From Blastopirellula sediminis (GTDB lineage Bacteria; Planctomycetota; Planctomycetia; Pirellulales; Pirellulaceae), in assembly GCF_020966755.1 (NCBI RefSeq), contig NZ_JAJKFT010000010.1:682001-746000 (forward strand): a stretch of DNA of 64,000 nt, read 5' to 3'. The notes under the pieces are model-generated. The model saw nothing but the letters and a program-made list of their open reading frames with translations, did no database searches and was not told the DNA's origin. The position numbers and the translations under genes are program-made. Shown here in pieces: positions 51,934 to 59,582 of this stretch; position 1 is the first letter of the stretch; each line of letters starts with the position of its first letter.

Positions 51934-52797
51934 TTACGCCCAGTCGAACCACTTCTTCAGCGTGTGGAACGTCGCGTCGCGGCCGACCTTGGCGATGCTG
52001 CGGGTCAGCGGGATATGCTTCGGGCAGACGGAGACGCAGTTCTGGGCGTTGCCGCAGATCTGGATGCCACCCTCGGCGGTGATCGCGTCCATCCGTTCGC
52101 GCTTGTTCATTTCGCCGGTCGGGTTCATGTTGAACAGAACGACCTGGCTGATGGCGTGCGGGCCGACGAAGTTGGCGTCGTACGTTTCCGCTTTCCGTTC
52201 TTCGAAGGCGTCGTGCGATTCGCCCGACTGTTGTTCCAGTTCGATCTTGGCGAACTGCGGGCACGATTCGACGCAGCAGCCGCAGGTCATGCATTCCGAC
52301 AGCGGATAGGAAGCTTCCTGGGCGGCCATCGATTGCTTCGGACCAGGGCCGAGATCGTAGTAGCCGTCGACCGGCACCCACGCTTTGACCTTCTTCAGCG
52401 CCTGGAACATGCGGCTGCGATCGACCATTAGGTCGCGGACGACCGGGAACTTGCTCATCGGGCGAAGTTCGATCGTGGCGCCATCTTCGTCGAGCAGGCG
52501 ATCAATCAACGCCGAGCAGCTTTGGCGAACGCGACCGTTGATCACCATCGTGCAAGCGCCGCAGACTTCTTCCAGGCAGTTGCAGTCCCAGCAAACCGGC
52601 GAGCACTTCTTGCCGCCATCTTCTTCGCTGCGAGCCGCGATTTTTTGCAGCACGCTGATGACGTTCAATTCGGGTTCGTAGGGAATCGTGAAATAGGCCC
52701 AGTAGCTCGGTTGACCGGGACCGTTTTTCCGAAGCACCTTCACGGTGAACGACTGCGGCTTGGGTCGGTTCGGCTTTTCTTCAGAGTGAGCGATCAT
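51934..52797 (-). CDS. sdhB: Succinate dehydrogenase iron-sulfur subunit
   Basis: 287 aa. The [2Fe-2S] ligands are CWDCNCLEEVCGAC and C further on (SCSAL). The [4Fe-4S]/[3Fe-4S] clusters are CMTCGCCVESCPQF and CGNAQNCVSVCPKHIPL. It transfers electrons from SdhA flavin to the quinone site. The N-terminal extension (PKPQSFTVKVLRKNGPG) is usual for the Bacillus-type enzyme. Last gene of sdhCAB. Confidence 0.97.
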   Translation of the reverse strand: MIAHSEEKPNRPKPQSFTVKVLRKNGPGQPSYWAYFTIPYEPELNVISVLQKIAARSEEDGGKKCSPVCWDCNCLEEVCGACTMVINGRVRQSCSALIDRLLDEDGATIELRPMSKFPVVRDLMVDRSRMFQALKKVKAWVPVDGYYDLGPGPKQSMAAQEASYPLSECMTCGCCVESCPQFAKIELEQQSGESHDAFEERKAETYDANFVGPHAISQVVLFNMNPTGEMNKRERMDAITAEGGIQICGNAQNCVSVCPKHIPLTRSIAKVGRDATFHTLKKWFDWA

Positions 52798-52887
52798 GGC
52801 TTACTGGCGACTCCTCGGAATCGATTCAGCGCCGCGGCGCGACGCTTGGTATGACAGTGGTTTGTGCGAGTTTGGTACGAGTTGCGA

Positions 52888-54873
52888 CTAGTTGACTGCG
52901 GCCGGCTGTTGGGCTGCGGCCGCTTTCTTGGCGGCACGCTCCTTCCAGACCTTTTCGATGATGTCGGCGCCGACCAGCCCGTACAAACGGGGGCGCGGCG
53001 GCAGCAGCGACGTGTCGACTTCTTCGTAAGTAATCGTCGGTTCGCCGTCAGCGTCGCAAGTGGCGATCGACGACTTCAGGAACTTATCGACATTTTCCTG
53101 GAACTTGTCGCACCACGCTTCGGCTTGTTGGTGACGTTCGTTGTAATCTTCGGCGGTCAGACCGGGGAGCTCGAACGCCGGCTTGTAGTGGGCGCCGCGG
53201 CATTCGTCACGCAGCAAGGCGCCCTTCAAAATCGCCTTGGCGATCGGGAACATGTCTTGCAGCGCCTTGGTGAACAAGACGTTTTGGTTCGACCACGAGC
53301 CGGTATCGGACAGCGAGCAACGCTTCACGCGTTCCCCCAGGTCGTGCACGACGCCGATCGCGCTTTCGAGCTGTTCGTTGACGCGAACCACGGTCGCCGC
53401 TTTGGTCATGATGTTCCCCAGCTCCTGATGGATCAGGTAGGGGTTTTCGCCGCCAGTGTTCTTCAAGAGCGCTTGGTGACGATCCTTTTGCTTGGTCAGC
53501 GCGGCGTCGAACAGCGACTGCGGGCGATCGGCGGCCGATTTGCCTTCCGGCATGTTCTTCAGCAGCGTTTCGAGCCCCGGCGCCAGGAAGAGCCCGGAGA
53601 AAATGCAGCTGAGGAGCGAGTTCGCTCCCAAGCGGTTGGCGCCGTGATAGTGGTAATCAACTTCGCCGATCGCGTAAAGATTCGGAATGTTGGTGACCTG
53701 GTTCTTCGGCGAACCGGGCATCAGGCCGCCTTCGGCGGTCCGCTGATAGTCGGTCCAGAGACCGCCCATCGAGTAGTGAACCGCCGGGAAGATCTTCATC
53801 GGCGTGAACCGCGGGTCGACCCCTTGGAACTTTTGATAGATGTCGAGAATGCCGCCCAGCTTGCGGGTCAGTTCGTTCGGCTCGATGTGCGTCAGATCCA
53901 AGTAAACGCACTGGCGATCCTTCTCAACGCTCAACCCTTCGTTGACGCAGACGTTGAAGATTTCGCGGGTCGCGATGTCGCGCGGCACCAGGTTGCCGTA
54001 CTTCGGATAACGTTCTTCCAGGAAGTAGTAACGTTCCGATTCCGGAATCGCCTTCGGGCTGCGCGTGTCTTGCGGCGTCCGCGGAACCCAAACGCGCCCC
54101 CCTTCGCCACGAGCGCTTTCGCTCATCAGACGCAACTTGTCGGCGCCCGGAATCGCGGTCGGGTGAACCTGGATGCATTCGCCGTTGCCGTACTTGGCGC
54201 CAACTTGCATGCAGCGGCTCGCAGCGCTGCCGGTGCAGGTCATCGACATGGTCGAGCGGCCGTAGATCAAACCGCAACCGCCGGTCGCAACGACGACGGC
54301 GTCCGCTTTGAAGATCCGCAGCTCCATCGTCACGATGTCTTGGGCGATGGCGCCGATGCAGACGCCCGCTTCGTCGAGCACGGGGCTCATGAAGTCCCAC
54401 GCTTCGTACTTCTTGACCAGCCCTTCCACTTCCCAGCGGCGGACCTGTTCGTCGAGAGCGTAGAGCAGCTGCTGGCCGGTCGTGGCGCCGGCGAACGCGG
54501 TTCGCTTGTAGAGCGTCCCGCCGAAGCGACGACGATCGAGGAACCCTTCCGGCGTTCGGTTGAAAGTCACGCCCAAGCGATCCATCAGGTCGATCACTTT
54601 CGGCGCCCAGTCAGCCATTTCTTTGACCGGCGGCTGGTGGTTGAGGAAGTCGCCGCCGTAGATGGTGTCGTCAAAGTGCTTCCACTCGTTGTCGCCCAAC
54701 TGCCGCGTCTGATCGTTGACGCTGTTGATCCCACCTTGAGCGCAAACGCTGTGCGAACGCTTGACCGGGGTGATGCTCATCAGGTCGACCGCGATGCCGA
54801 GTTCGGCCAGTTTCATCGTGGCCGCCAAACCGGCGAGTCCGCCGCCAACCACCAGAACGCGTTGCTTCGCCAT
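52888..54873 (-). CDS. sdhA: Succinate dehydrogenase flavoprotein subunit
   Basis: 661 aa. The FAD motif is VLVVGGGLAGLAATMKLAE and the covalent-FAD His lies in SHSVCAQGGINS. Substrate-site segments are HPTAIPGADKLRLMSE, RGEGGRVW and HYSMGGLWTD, with the catalytic Arg in ESARGEGG. The C-terminal capping region has RDECRGAHYKP. The Ala-rich extension ends with AAQQPAAVN. It lies between sdhC and sdhB and oxidises succinate to fumarate in the TCA cycle. Confidence 0.97.
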   Translation of the reverse strand: MAKQRVLVVGGGLAGLAATMKLAELGIAVDLMSITPVKRSHSVCAQGGINSVNDQTRQLGDNEWKHFDDTIYGGDFLNHQPPVKEMADWAPKVIDLMDRLGVTFNRTPEGFLDRRRFGGTLYKRTAFAGATTGQQLLYALDEQVRRWEVEGLVKKYEAWDFMSPVLDEAGVCIGAIAQDIVTMELRIFKADAVVVATGGCGLIYGRSTMSMTCTGSAASRCMQVGAKYGNGECIQVHPTAIPGADKLRLMSESARGEGGRVWVPRTPQDTRSPKAIPESERYYFLEERYPKYGNLVPRDIATREIFNVCVNEGLSVEKDRQCVYLDLTHIEPNELTRKLGGILDIYQKFQGVDPRFTPMKIFPAVHYSMGGLWTDYQRTAEGGLMPGSPKNQVTNIPNLYAIGEVDYHYHGANRLGANSLLSCIFSGLFLAPGLETLLKNMPEGKSAADRPQSLFDAALTKQKDRHQALLKNTGGENPYLIHQELGNIMTKAATVVRVNEQLESAIGVVHDLGERVKRCSLSDTGSWSNQNVLFTKALQDMFPIAKAILKGALLRDECRGAHYKPAFELPGLTAEDYNERHQQAEAWCDKFQENVDKFLKSSIATCDADGEPTITYEEVDTSLLPPRPRLYGLVGADIIEKVWKERAAKKAAAAQQPAAVN

Positions 54874-54955
54874 GCCAGAATTTCCCTCGTATCAAGTCAA
54901 GCCGCACCAACGCACGGCCGTTGTAAGCGTTGTGTAGTCTCTCGCCGCGGGCGCG

Positions 54956-55819
54956 TTACTCGCTGGCCGCCGGCTTCTCGGCCGCATCTTCTTTCGGAGC
55001 GGCGCTGTTAAAGGCGGGCGCTTCTTCCAGCGGTTCCCCCTCCGGCAGATCCCGTTTGTGCTCGCTCGGCGGAATGTCGCCGATCTCGACCAGCAGTTCG
55101 TAGGCGGTGTTTTCCTTCTCGCGAATCTCCGGCAAATCCTTCAGCGTCCAGAGGCCGACGATCGACGTGATGCCGACCAACGCCAGACCAAGACCGAAGA
55201 TGCTGGTCACGCACTTGGCGCCGATCTGCGCTTTCGGGCTGACCCAAATCCCCCACGTGATCCCCATCGTGAACAAACCGTTCGAGAGGTGGAACACGCA
55301 GGCCAACACGCCGATCGTGTAGAAGATCGGGTACAGGACCGAGGCCTGCATCGCAAGGGCGGCCGAAGTGGCGGCGTTGTATGGTTTGAACATCCCGCCC
55401 CAGCCGTGGATCAGCTGCAGCCAGGCTTCGTTATGAATCCAGCCGTGCATGTGGAAGACGTGCCACGCGATGAAGACGAAGGCCAGCAGACCGGTCGCTC
55501 GCTGCATCGTGTAGCGGAAGTTGCTGTTGTAGCGGTACTCGGTGTAATTGGGAGTCGCCCCCATCGTGAAGGCGAGACCGAGAAACGCGTGGAACATGAT
55601 CGGCAGGAAGATGAACGTCCATTCGACCAGCGGCAGCAGCGCCCCCAGCGAGTGAATGGAGAAGACGTTCCGCTGGAACGTCTCGGGCGAAGCGGCGACG
55701 CTCGCATTCACCGTCAGGTGGACGATCATGTACGCGCCGACCGGTACGAGACCTGTCAGCGAGTGGAGCCGGCGAATCAAAAATTCGTTACGAGCCCAGA
55801 AACCGGGTTTGTTACTCAC
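54956..55819 (-). CDS. sdhC: Succinate dehydrogenase cytochrome b558 subunit
   Basis: 287 aa from GTG 55817-55819; GAGGG six bases upstream favours it over the TTG two codons earlier. It has five membrane helices as in the Bacillus/Wolinella di-haem type: RLHSLTGLVPVGAYMIVHL, IFLPIMFHAFLGLAFTMG, GLLAFVFIAWHVFHMHG, LYPIFYTIGVLACVFHL and SIFGLGLALVGITSIVGL. Conserved His residues serve as haem ligands. An acidic ~60-aa tail (IREKENTAYELLVEIGDIPP ...) is additional. It is the first gene of sdhCAB; no SdhD is needed in this type. Confidence 0.93.
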   Translation of the reverse strand: MSNKPGFWARNEFLIRRLHSLTGLVPVGAYMIVHLTVNASVAASPETFQRNVFSIHSLGALLPLVEWTFIFLPIMFHAFLGLAFTMGATPNYTEYRYNSNFRYTMQRATGLLAFVFIAWHVFHMHGWIHNEAWLQLIHGWGGMFKPYNAATSAALAMQASVLYPIFYTIGVLACVFHLSNGLFTMGITWGIWVSPKAQIGAKCVTSIFGLGLALVGITSIVGLWTLKDLPEIREKENTAYELLVEIGDIPPSEHKRDLPEGEPLEEAPAFNSAAPKEDAAEKPAASE

Positions 55820-56254
55820 CTGCAACCCTCATTGGCGGCGGTCCGCGACCAACCCTAACTGCCAAAGCAGTAAGGATTTAGAACGCAATCCAGACATCTG
55901 CCGGTACATAACCGGCGGGAAGAAAACTCATCATTGCCTGATGCGTTCTTGTTTATACCGCAAACGGAATCGGCATTTGAAGTACCCTCGCCGACACCAT
56001 TTACGCAAAATTCGTCCGAATTTGCCCGTGGTGGCAATCTAGGCAATCGCCTGTCAATTCGGCAGCAGTTCGGGGACCCGTGATTTAGGGGTTAATGACG
56101 CTAAATCACTACACGGCCCAGATTTACTACGAAGATGACAGCATTGCGTGAAATTGGAATTAAAATTGCTCTATTGGAAATCAGCATCTGTGCATACAAC
56201 GATGCCTGCAAGTCCGTCACCCTCTTTCACCGCAAAGCGGCAGAAGATGAAACG
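55820..56254. other. Divergent intergenic region, sdhCAB / response regulator
   Basis: About 430 bp. It contains a dyad GTGATTTA (56080-56087) ... TAAATCAC (56102-56109) and a near-palindrome AAATTCG-TC-CGAATTT around 56008-56023, possible operators for sdh or the regulator. An in-frame extension of the response regulator to 56135 is possible but lacks receiver-domain character. Confidence 0.5.
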
Positions 56255-56662
56255 ATGGGGATCGTCCAAACCCCAAACTTGTTGATCACCGACGACGACC
56301 GCGGCTTCCGAGAAACGCTGGCCGAGGTTTTCGCGGCTCGCGGTTTCCAAACCCATCTGGCGAAGGATGGGATGGAAGCGATTGACGTCGTCCGCTCGAC
56401 TCGGATCGACGTGGCGCTCTTCGACTATCACATGCCGCGCAAGACGGGGCTCGAAGCGATTGTCGAATGTCGCACCGCCGTCTCGCAGCTGCCGTGCATC
56501 CTCCTGTCCGGCAATCTGGACGAAATGATCCGCCAGCAAGCGATCTCGGCCCAGGTCTTCTCGATCCTGTCGAAGCCGGTCAGTCTGCCCGATATCACCT
56601 CGAAGGTGCGAGAAGCGCTCCAGCAGCGTTTTCCGGAACGTTACGGCTCGCCCGAGAACTAA
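56255..56662 (+). CDS. Single-domain response regulator
   Basis: 135 aa from ATG 56255. A lone receiver domain: acidic triad in LLITDDDRGF (D13-D15), phosphoacceptor Asp57 in VALFDYHMPRKTGLEAI, Ser85 in ILLSGN and Lys107 in ILSKPVSLPD. There is no output domain, so it probably acts by protein interaction like CheY or Spo0F. No kinase gene is adjacent. It converges on a methyltransferase gene across a class A palindrome. Confidence 0.9.
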   Translation: MGIVQTPNLLITDDDRGFRETLAEVFAARGFQTHLAKDGMEAIDVVRSTRIDVALFDYHMPRKTGLEAIVECRTAVSQLPCILLSGNLDEMIRQQAISAQVFSILSKPVSLPDITSKVREALQQRFPERYGSPEN

Positions 56663-56680
56663 CGGCCGGCGATTCACAAC

Positions 56681-56830
56681 ACTAGCCCGCAGCGCAAGCA
56701 AGGGAATGCGCTCGGCTATCTCGAATGACCAACGCTTCCAAAGTCGTCATTCGATTTTGCTTAGATGTTCGCGCTTCGAAATTCGTCGCTTACTTGCACG
56801 CGCATTCCCTTGCTTGCGCTGCGGGCTAGT
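56681..56830. repeat. Class A palindromic element, copy 7
   Basis: 150 bp with perfect 30-bp arms (56681-56710, 56801-56830) of the variant CTAGCCCGCAGCGCAAGC. A 9-bp inner inverted repeat (TCGAATGAC / GTCATTCGA) is present. It fills the convergent response regulator/methyltransferase junction. Confidence 0.95.
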
Positions 56831-56845
56831 ATCATAGCGCGATCG

Positions 56846-57634
56846 CTACGCGATTCGCTTGAGGACGTAGACGACGTCCTCGCTCTTTTCGCTCACCACG
56901 ATCGGCTGCTCTTGATCGTAGGTAAAGTCATACGTTTGGGCGATTTCCCAGCCGCCGGCCGTTTGCAACGTCTGCTCCATTTGCTCGGCGGTGTAGGTCC
57001 GAAAGCTCAGGTCGCCGGTCACTTGCAGATCGCGATCTTTCGCGGCGATGTCATAACTGAGGGAGGCCCGTTCGATCCGAGAGTCGAGATCGCGATCGTA
57101 CGTCTCCAGATGGCACGTGACGGTTACGTCGTCGCGAGTAGCGACCCAAGTTTCCTCTTCCAGCGGATCGCCGATCGTCGGCGTCAGATGAAGGCCGACC
57201 ACGTAAATTCCGCCGGGGCGGATCACGTCGGCCATGCAGCGAAAATGCGAGACCGCCTTCTGCTCCGACAACAGATGTCGGACGCTGTTAATCATATTGA
57301 AGCCCGCGTCGAACGGCTCGGGCTGTGCGAATTGCGCCAGCTGAAAGTTGGACATGTCGCCGGCCAGCAGATCAGCGCTCGGGCACCGCTGGTGGCAATA
57401 GCGAGCCATCTTGGCGTTTAGCTCGACCCCGGCGACGTCGTATCCGGCCTGATCAAGTTCGACGAGCAGTCTTCCCGTTCCGCACGCAGGCTCGAGCAAC
57501 CTTTGTGCAGGCCCATCGACGTAGCGGTCAAAGCAGAAGCGGAGGAATTCAAACTCCGACTCCCAGTCGTCCGCAAAGATGATGTCGTAATACTCAGGCA
57601 GATCGTAGATGTCGGCGATGTTGGGATCGTTCAT
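56846..57634 (-). CDS. SAM-dependent class I methyltransferase
   Basis: 262 aa. Motif I is LLEPACGTGRLLVELDQAG, with acidic residue in AGVELNAKM; motif II/III is DLLAGDMSNF and FDAGFNMINSVRHLL; VIRPGGIYVVGLHL is motif IV. A C-terminal beta extension (DVTVTCHLETYDRDLDSRIE) may shape the substrate pocket. The acceptor is unknown. The downstream-facing neighbour is the thioesterase gene 10 bp upstream on the same strand. Confidence 0.9.
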   Translation of the reverse strand: MNDPNIADIYDLPEYYDIIFADDWESEFEFLRFCFDRYVDGPAQRLLEPACGTGRLLVELDQAGYDVAGVELNAKMARYCHQRCPSADLLAGDMSNFQLAQFAQPEPFDAGFNMINSVRHLLSEQKAVSHFRCMADVIRPGGIYVVGLHLTPTIGDPLEEETWVATRDDVTVTCHLETYDRDLDSRIERASLSYDIAAKDRDLQVTGDLSFRTYTAEQMEQTLQTAGGWEIAQTYDFTYDQEQPIVVSEKSEDVVYVLKRIA

Positions 57635-57644
57635 GGCCGACGAC

Positions 57645-58091
57645 TCAAACTTCGTGTCCTTCGAAGGACTGAATCAACGCTCGGATGTCATCCGGAATGC
57701 GAATCGCCTGTTGATTCTTGTAGTCGAAATAAACGACGCCCGACTCGCCGTCGGCGACGATCTGCTTTTGATTGACGCTGTAAATCGCGTGGCTGATGCG
57801 GATGCTCGTTCCGCCGAGCCGCGTCGCTTTGGCGCCGACGAGCATCGTGTCAGGAAAGCGAACCTGGCGGCGGAAGTTGCAAGTAACCGAAAAAAGAATC
57901 GGCCCTGTTCCGCTCTCCGCCATCTTGCCGTCCAGCTTAGCGGCCGAGAGATACTCGACGCGTGACGACTCGAACCAACGCAGGTAAACGGTGTTGTTCA
58001 CATGCTGGAACGAATCCATGTCCCCCCACTGCACCGGAATCTGCGCGACGGCGTAGTAGTCGGCCAGTTCCGGCGGTTTCTCAAAACTCAC
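57645..58091 (-). CDS. Acyl-CoA thioesterase, 4HBT/YbgC-FadM type
   Basis: 148 aa from GTG 58089-58091, with AAAGGAG seven bases upstream. Hot-dog fold with the active-site motif VQWGDMDSFQHVNNTVYLRW (Asp and HVNN). The C-terminal strand region is ADGESGVVYFDYKNQQAIRI. It hydrolyses acyl-CoA thioesters. The methyltransferase gene follows at a 10-bp distance, so they are probably co-transcribed, but a link in function is not evident. Confidence 0.92.
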   Translation of the reverse strand: MSFEKPPELADYYAVAQIPVQWGDMDSFQHVNNTVYLRWFESSRVEYLSAAKLDGKMAESGTGPILFSVTCNFRRQVRFPDTMLVGAKATRLGGTSIRISHAIYSVNQKQIVADGESGVVYFDYKNQQAIRIPDDIRALIQSFEGHEV

Positions 58092-58179
58092 AATGCGCTC
58101 CTTTAGGGAGACGGGTGACGAAGGGGGCTTCGCCTATTCTATCCAGGCGGTTGAAAAAAGACGAATAGGACCACGCAAC

Positions 58180-58315
58180 ACTAACCCGAGGCGCGAGCCG
58201 AGGGAAAGCGTTTGAAAGTAAGAAAGAGGCCGTCGTTTACCTTTCAACGCAAAACGACGGCAATCGCTTATCGCTGAATTTGACCACATTCCCTCGGCTC
58301 GCGCCTCGGGTTAGT
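58180..58315. repeat. Class A palindromic element, copy 8
   Basis: 136 bp with perfect 26-bp arms (58180-58205, 58290-58315) of the GAGGCGCGAGCC variant. An inner repeat GCCGTCGTTT / AAACGACGGC adds a second hairpin. It lies after topoisomerase VI A and before the thioesterase gene (both minus). Confidence 0.93.
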
Positions 58316-58353
58316 TTTTGCGACGTAGGGTTGGTCCGCGTACGGGCTCCGAC

Positions 58354-59520
58354 CTAGTCCAACCACCGCTGCTCTTCCAGCCGCTGCGGGACGTACTCTT
58401 CGGTCACGTAGCTCAGTCCTTGACTGATGAGCGCTTCCACTTCCAATTTGAAGCCGTTTTCCAGCAGCTTGGCGATCTCTTTCTGCCAGGTCTTCTTGTG
58501 CTCAAACCACGGGTACTTGGCGATCTGCTTGGCCCGTTTGCGGTCGGTGTCGTTCAGCGCGATCTGGACGCTGGGATTCAGATTGCACCGTTCGTAGTCG
58601 ACCGCGCAAAGCCCCAGGAACTTCGCATCCGGCACCGCCATTCGCTTCGACTCGTAGGCCAGGTTGATCGAGCCTTGCTTGATCACGCTGTAGATGTAAT
58701 ATCCCCACGGATCGTTATCGAAGACGCAGTAGATCGGCAGCTTTAATTCGTTGTTCAAACGATGCAGCAACCGCCGCACGCCGCGCGGCGGCTGTCCGCT
58801 ACCATGCGTCAAGATGCAGTTATGTTTCTTCCAGAACTTGTCTTCGTTGAAGCGCTGCCAGACCGTATCTTTTTCGACATGCAGGACGAAGTCGGCGCCG
58901 CACTCGACGAACTGGATCACATCCTCTTCCACAATCGAGGGAATCCCGTAACCGCCGCTCCCCATACGCGAGCAGTCGATCGTGTCTCCCTTGTCGTTCA
59001 GGATGATGTTTCCGACCATGCTGCCGCGCTGCTGGGCGTACAAGTGAAGCTCTTCGCGCAGCGAGTTGAGCAACACTTCCAAGTCTTCGATGATCGGATC
59101 GCTTTCGGCCTGATCGCTGAAGGTCTCTTCTTTCGTGCCGGCGATCGTATGCTTCATCAGGTAGTAGAGACCTCGGATGCTGGTCGTCTTGCCCGATTCG
59201 ACCAATCGCTTGCAGCCTGACGCGGCGAGCATCGTCTGCATGTAGCTCTTCGCCTGGTTCAGGTTGAACAGCTGACGCGCGGTCGTGTTTTTGCCCATCT
59301 CCAGAATGCGCTGCGACTTGTTGTAGCGAACGTTGGAGAGACTCCGGGTCGGTATCTCAAGCTTCGGGTCGCGGGTCTTCTGCGCGGCGGAAACGACCGA
59401 GTCAGCCAGGTTCGTCAGACTGCCGATCGTCTTCTTGTCGCGCGGCGTCAGCTTGACCTTCTCCGAACTATCACTGCGAGCCGGTTGGGCGACTTTCTTC
59501 GCGGTTTTCTTCTTGGCCAT
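58354..59520 (-). CDS. top6A: DNA topoisomerase VI subunit A (Spo11-like)
   Basis: 388 aa. The winged-helix 5Y-CAP domain contains TTSIRGLYYLMKH, in which the second Tyr (Y120) aligns with the catalytic Tyr of Spo11/Top6A. The Toprim domain has the acidic residues of VEKDTVWQRF (E216) and CVFDNDPWGYYIYSVI (D268, D270). The N-terminus is Lys/Ala-rich. Top6A forms the DNA-cleaving part of the A2B2 type IIB topoisomerase, mainly archaeal and plant, and rare in bacteria. The top6B gene lies 62 bp upstream in the same operon. Confidence 0.95.
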   Translation of the reverse strand: MAKKKTAKKVAQPARSDSSEKVKLTPRDKKTIGSLTNLADSVVSAAQKTRDPKLEIPTRSLSNVRYNKSQRILEMGKNTTARQLFNLNQAKSYMQTMLAASGCKRLVESGKTTSIRGLYYLMKHTIAGTKEETFSDQAESDPIIEDLEVLLNSLREELHLYAQQRGSMVGNIILNDKGDTIDCSRMGSGGYGIPSIVEEDVIQFVECGADFVLHVEKDTVWQRFNEDKFWKKHNCILTHGSGQPPRGVRRLLHRLNNELKLPIYCVFDNDPWGYYIYSVIKQGSINLAYESKRMAVPDAKFLGLCAVDYERCNLNPSVQIALNDTDRKRAKQIAKYPWFEHKKTWQKEIAKLLENGFKLEVEALISQGLSYVTEEYVPQRLEEQRWLD

Positions 59521-59582
59521 GGCCTATGTCTATTTTGATTTTTGTGATTCAGATTCTGGGAGCCGCGTCTTCAACGCACTGC

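Noticed and set aside
52864-55011. 715-codon plus-strand open frame antisense to sdhA
   Set aside because: It is an antisense shadow: sdhA on the other strand is certain from its motifs, and high GC with strong codon bias leaves the opposite frame open. The translation has no domain.
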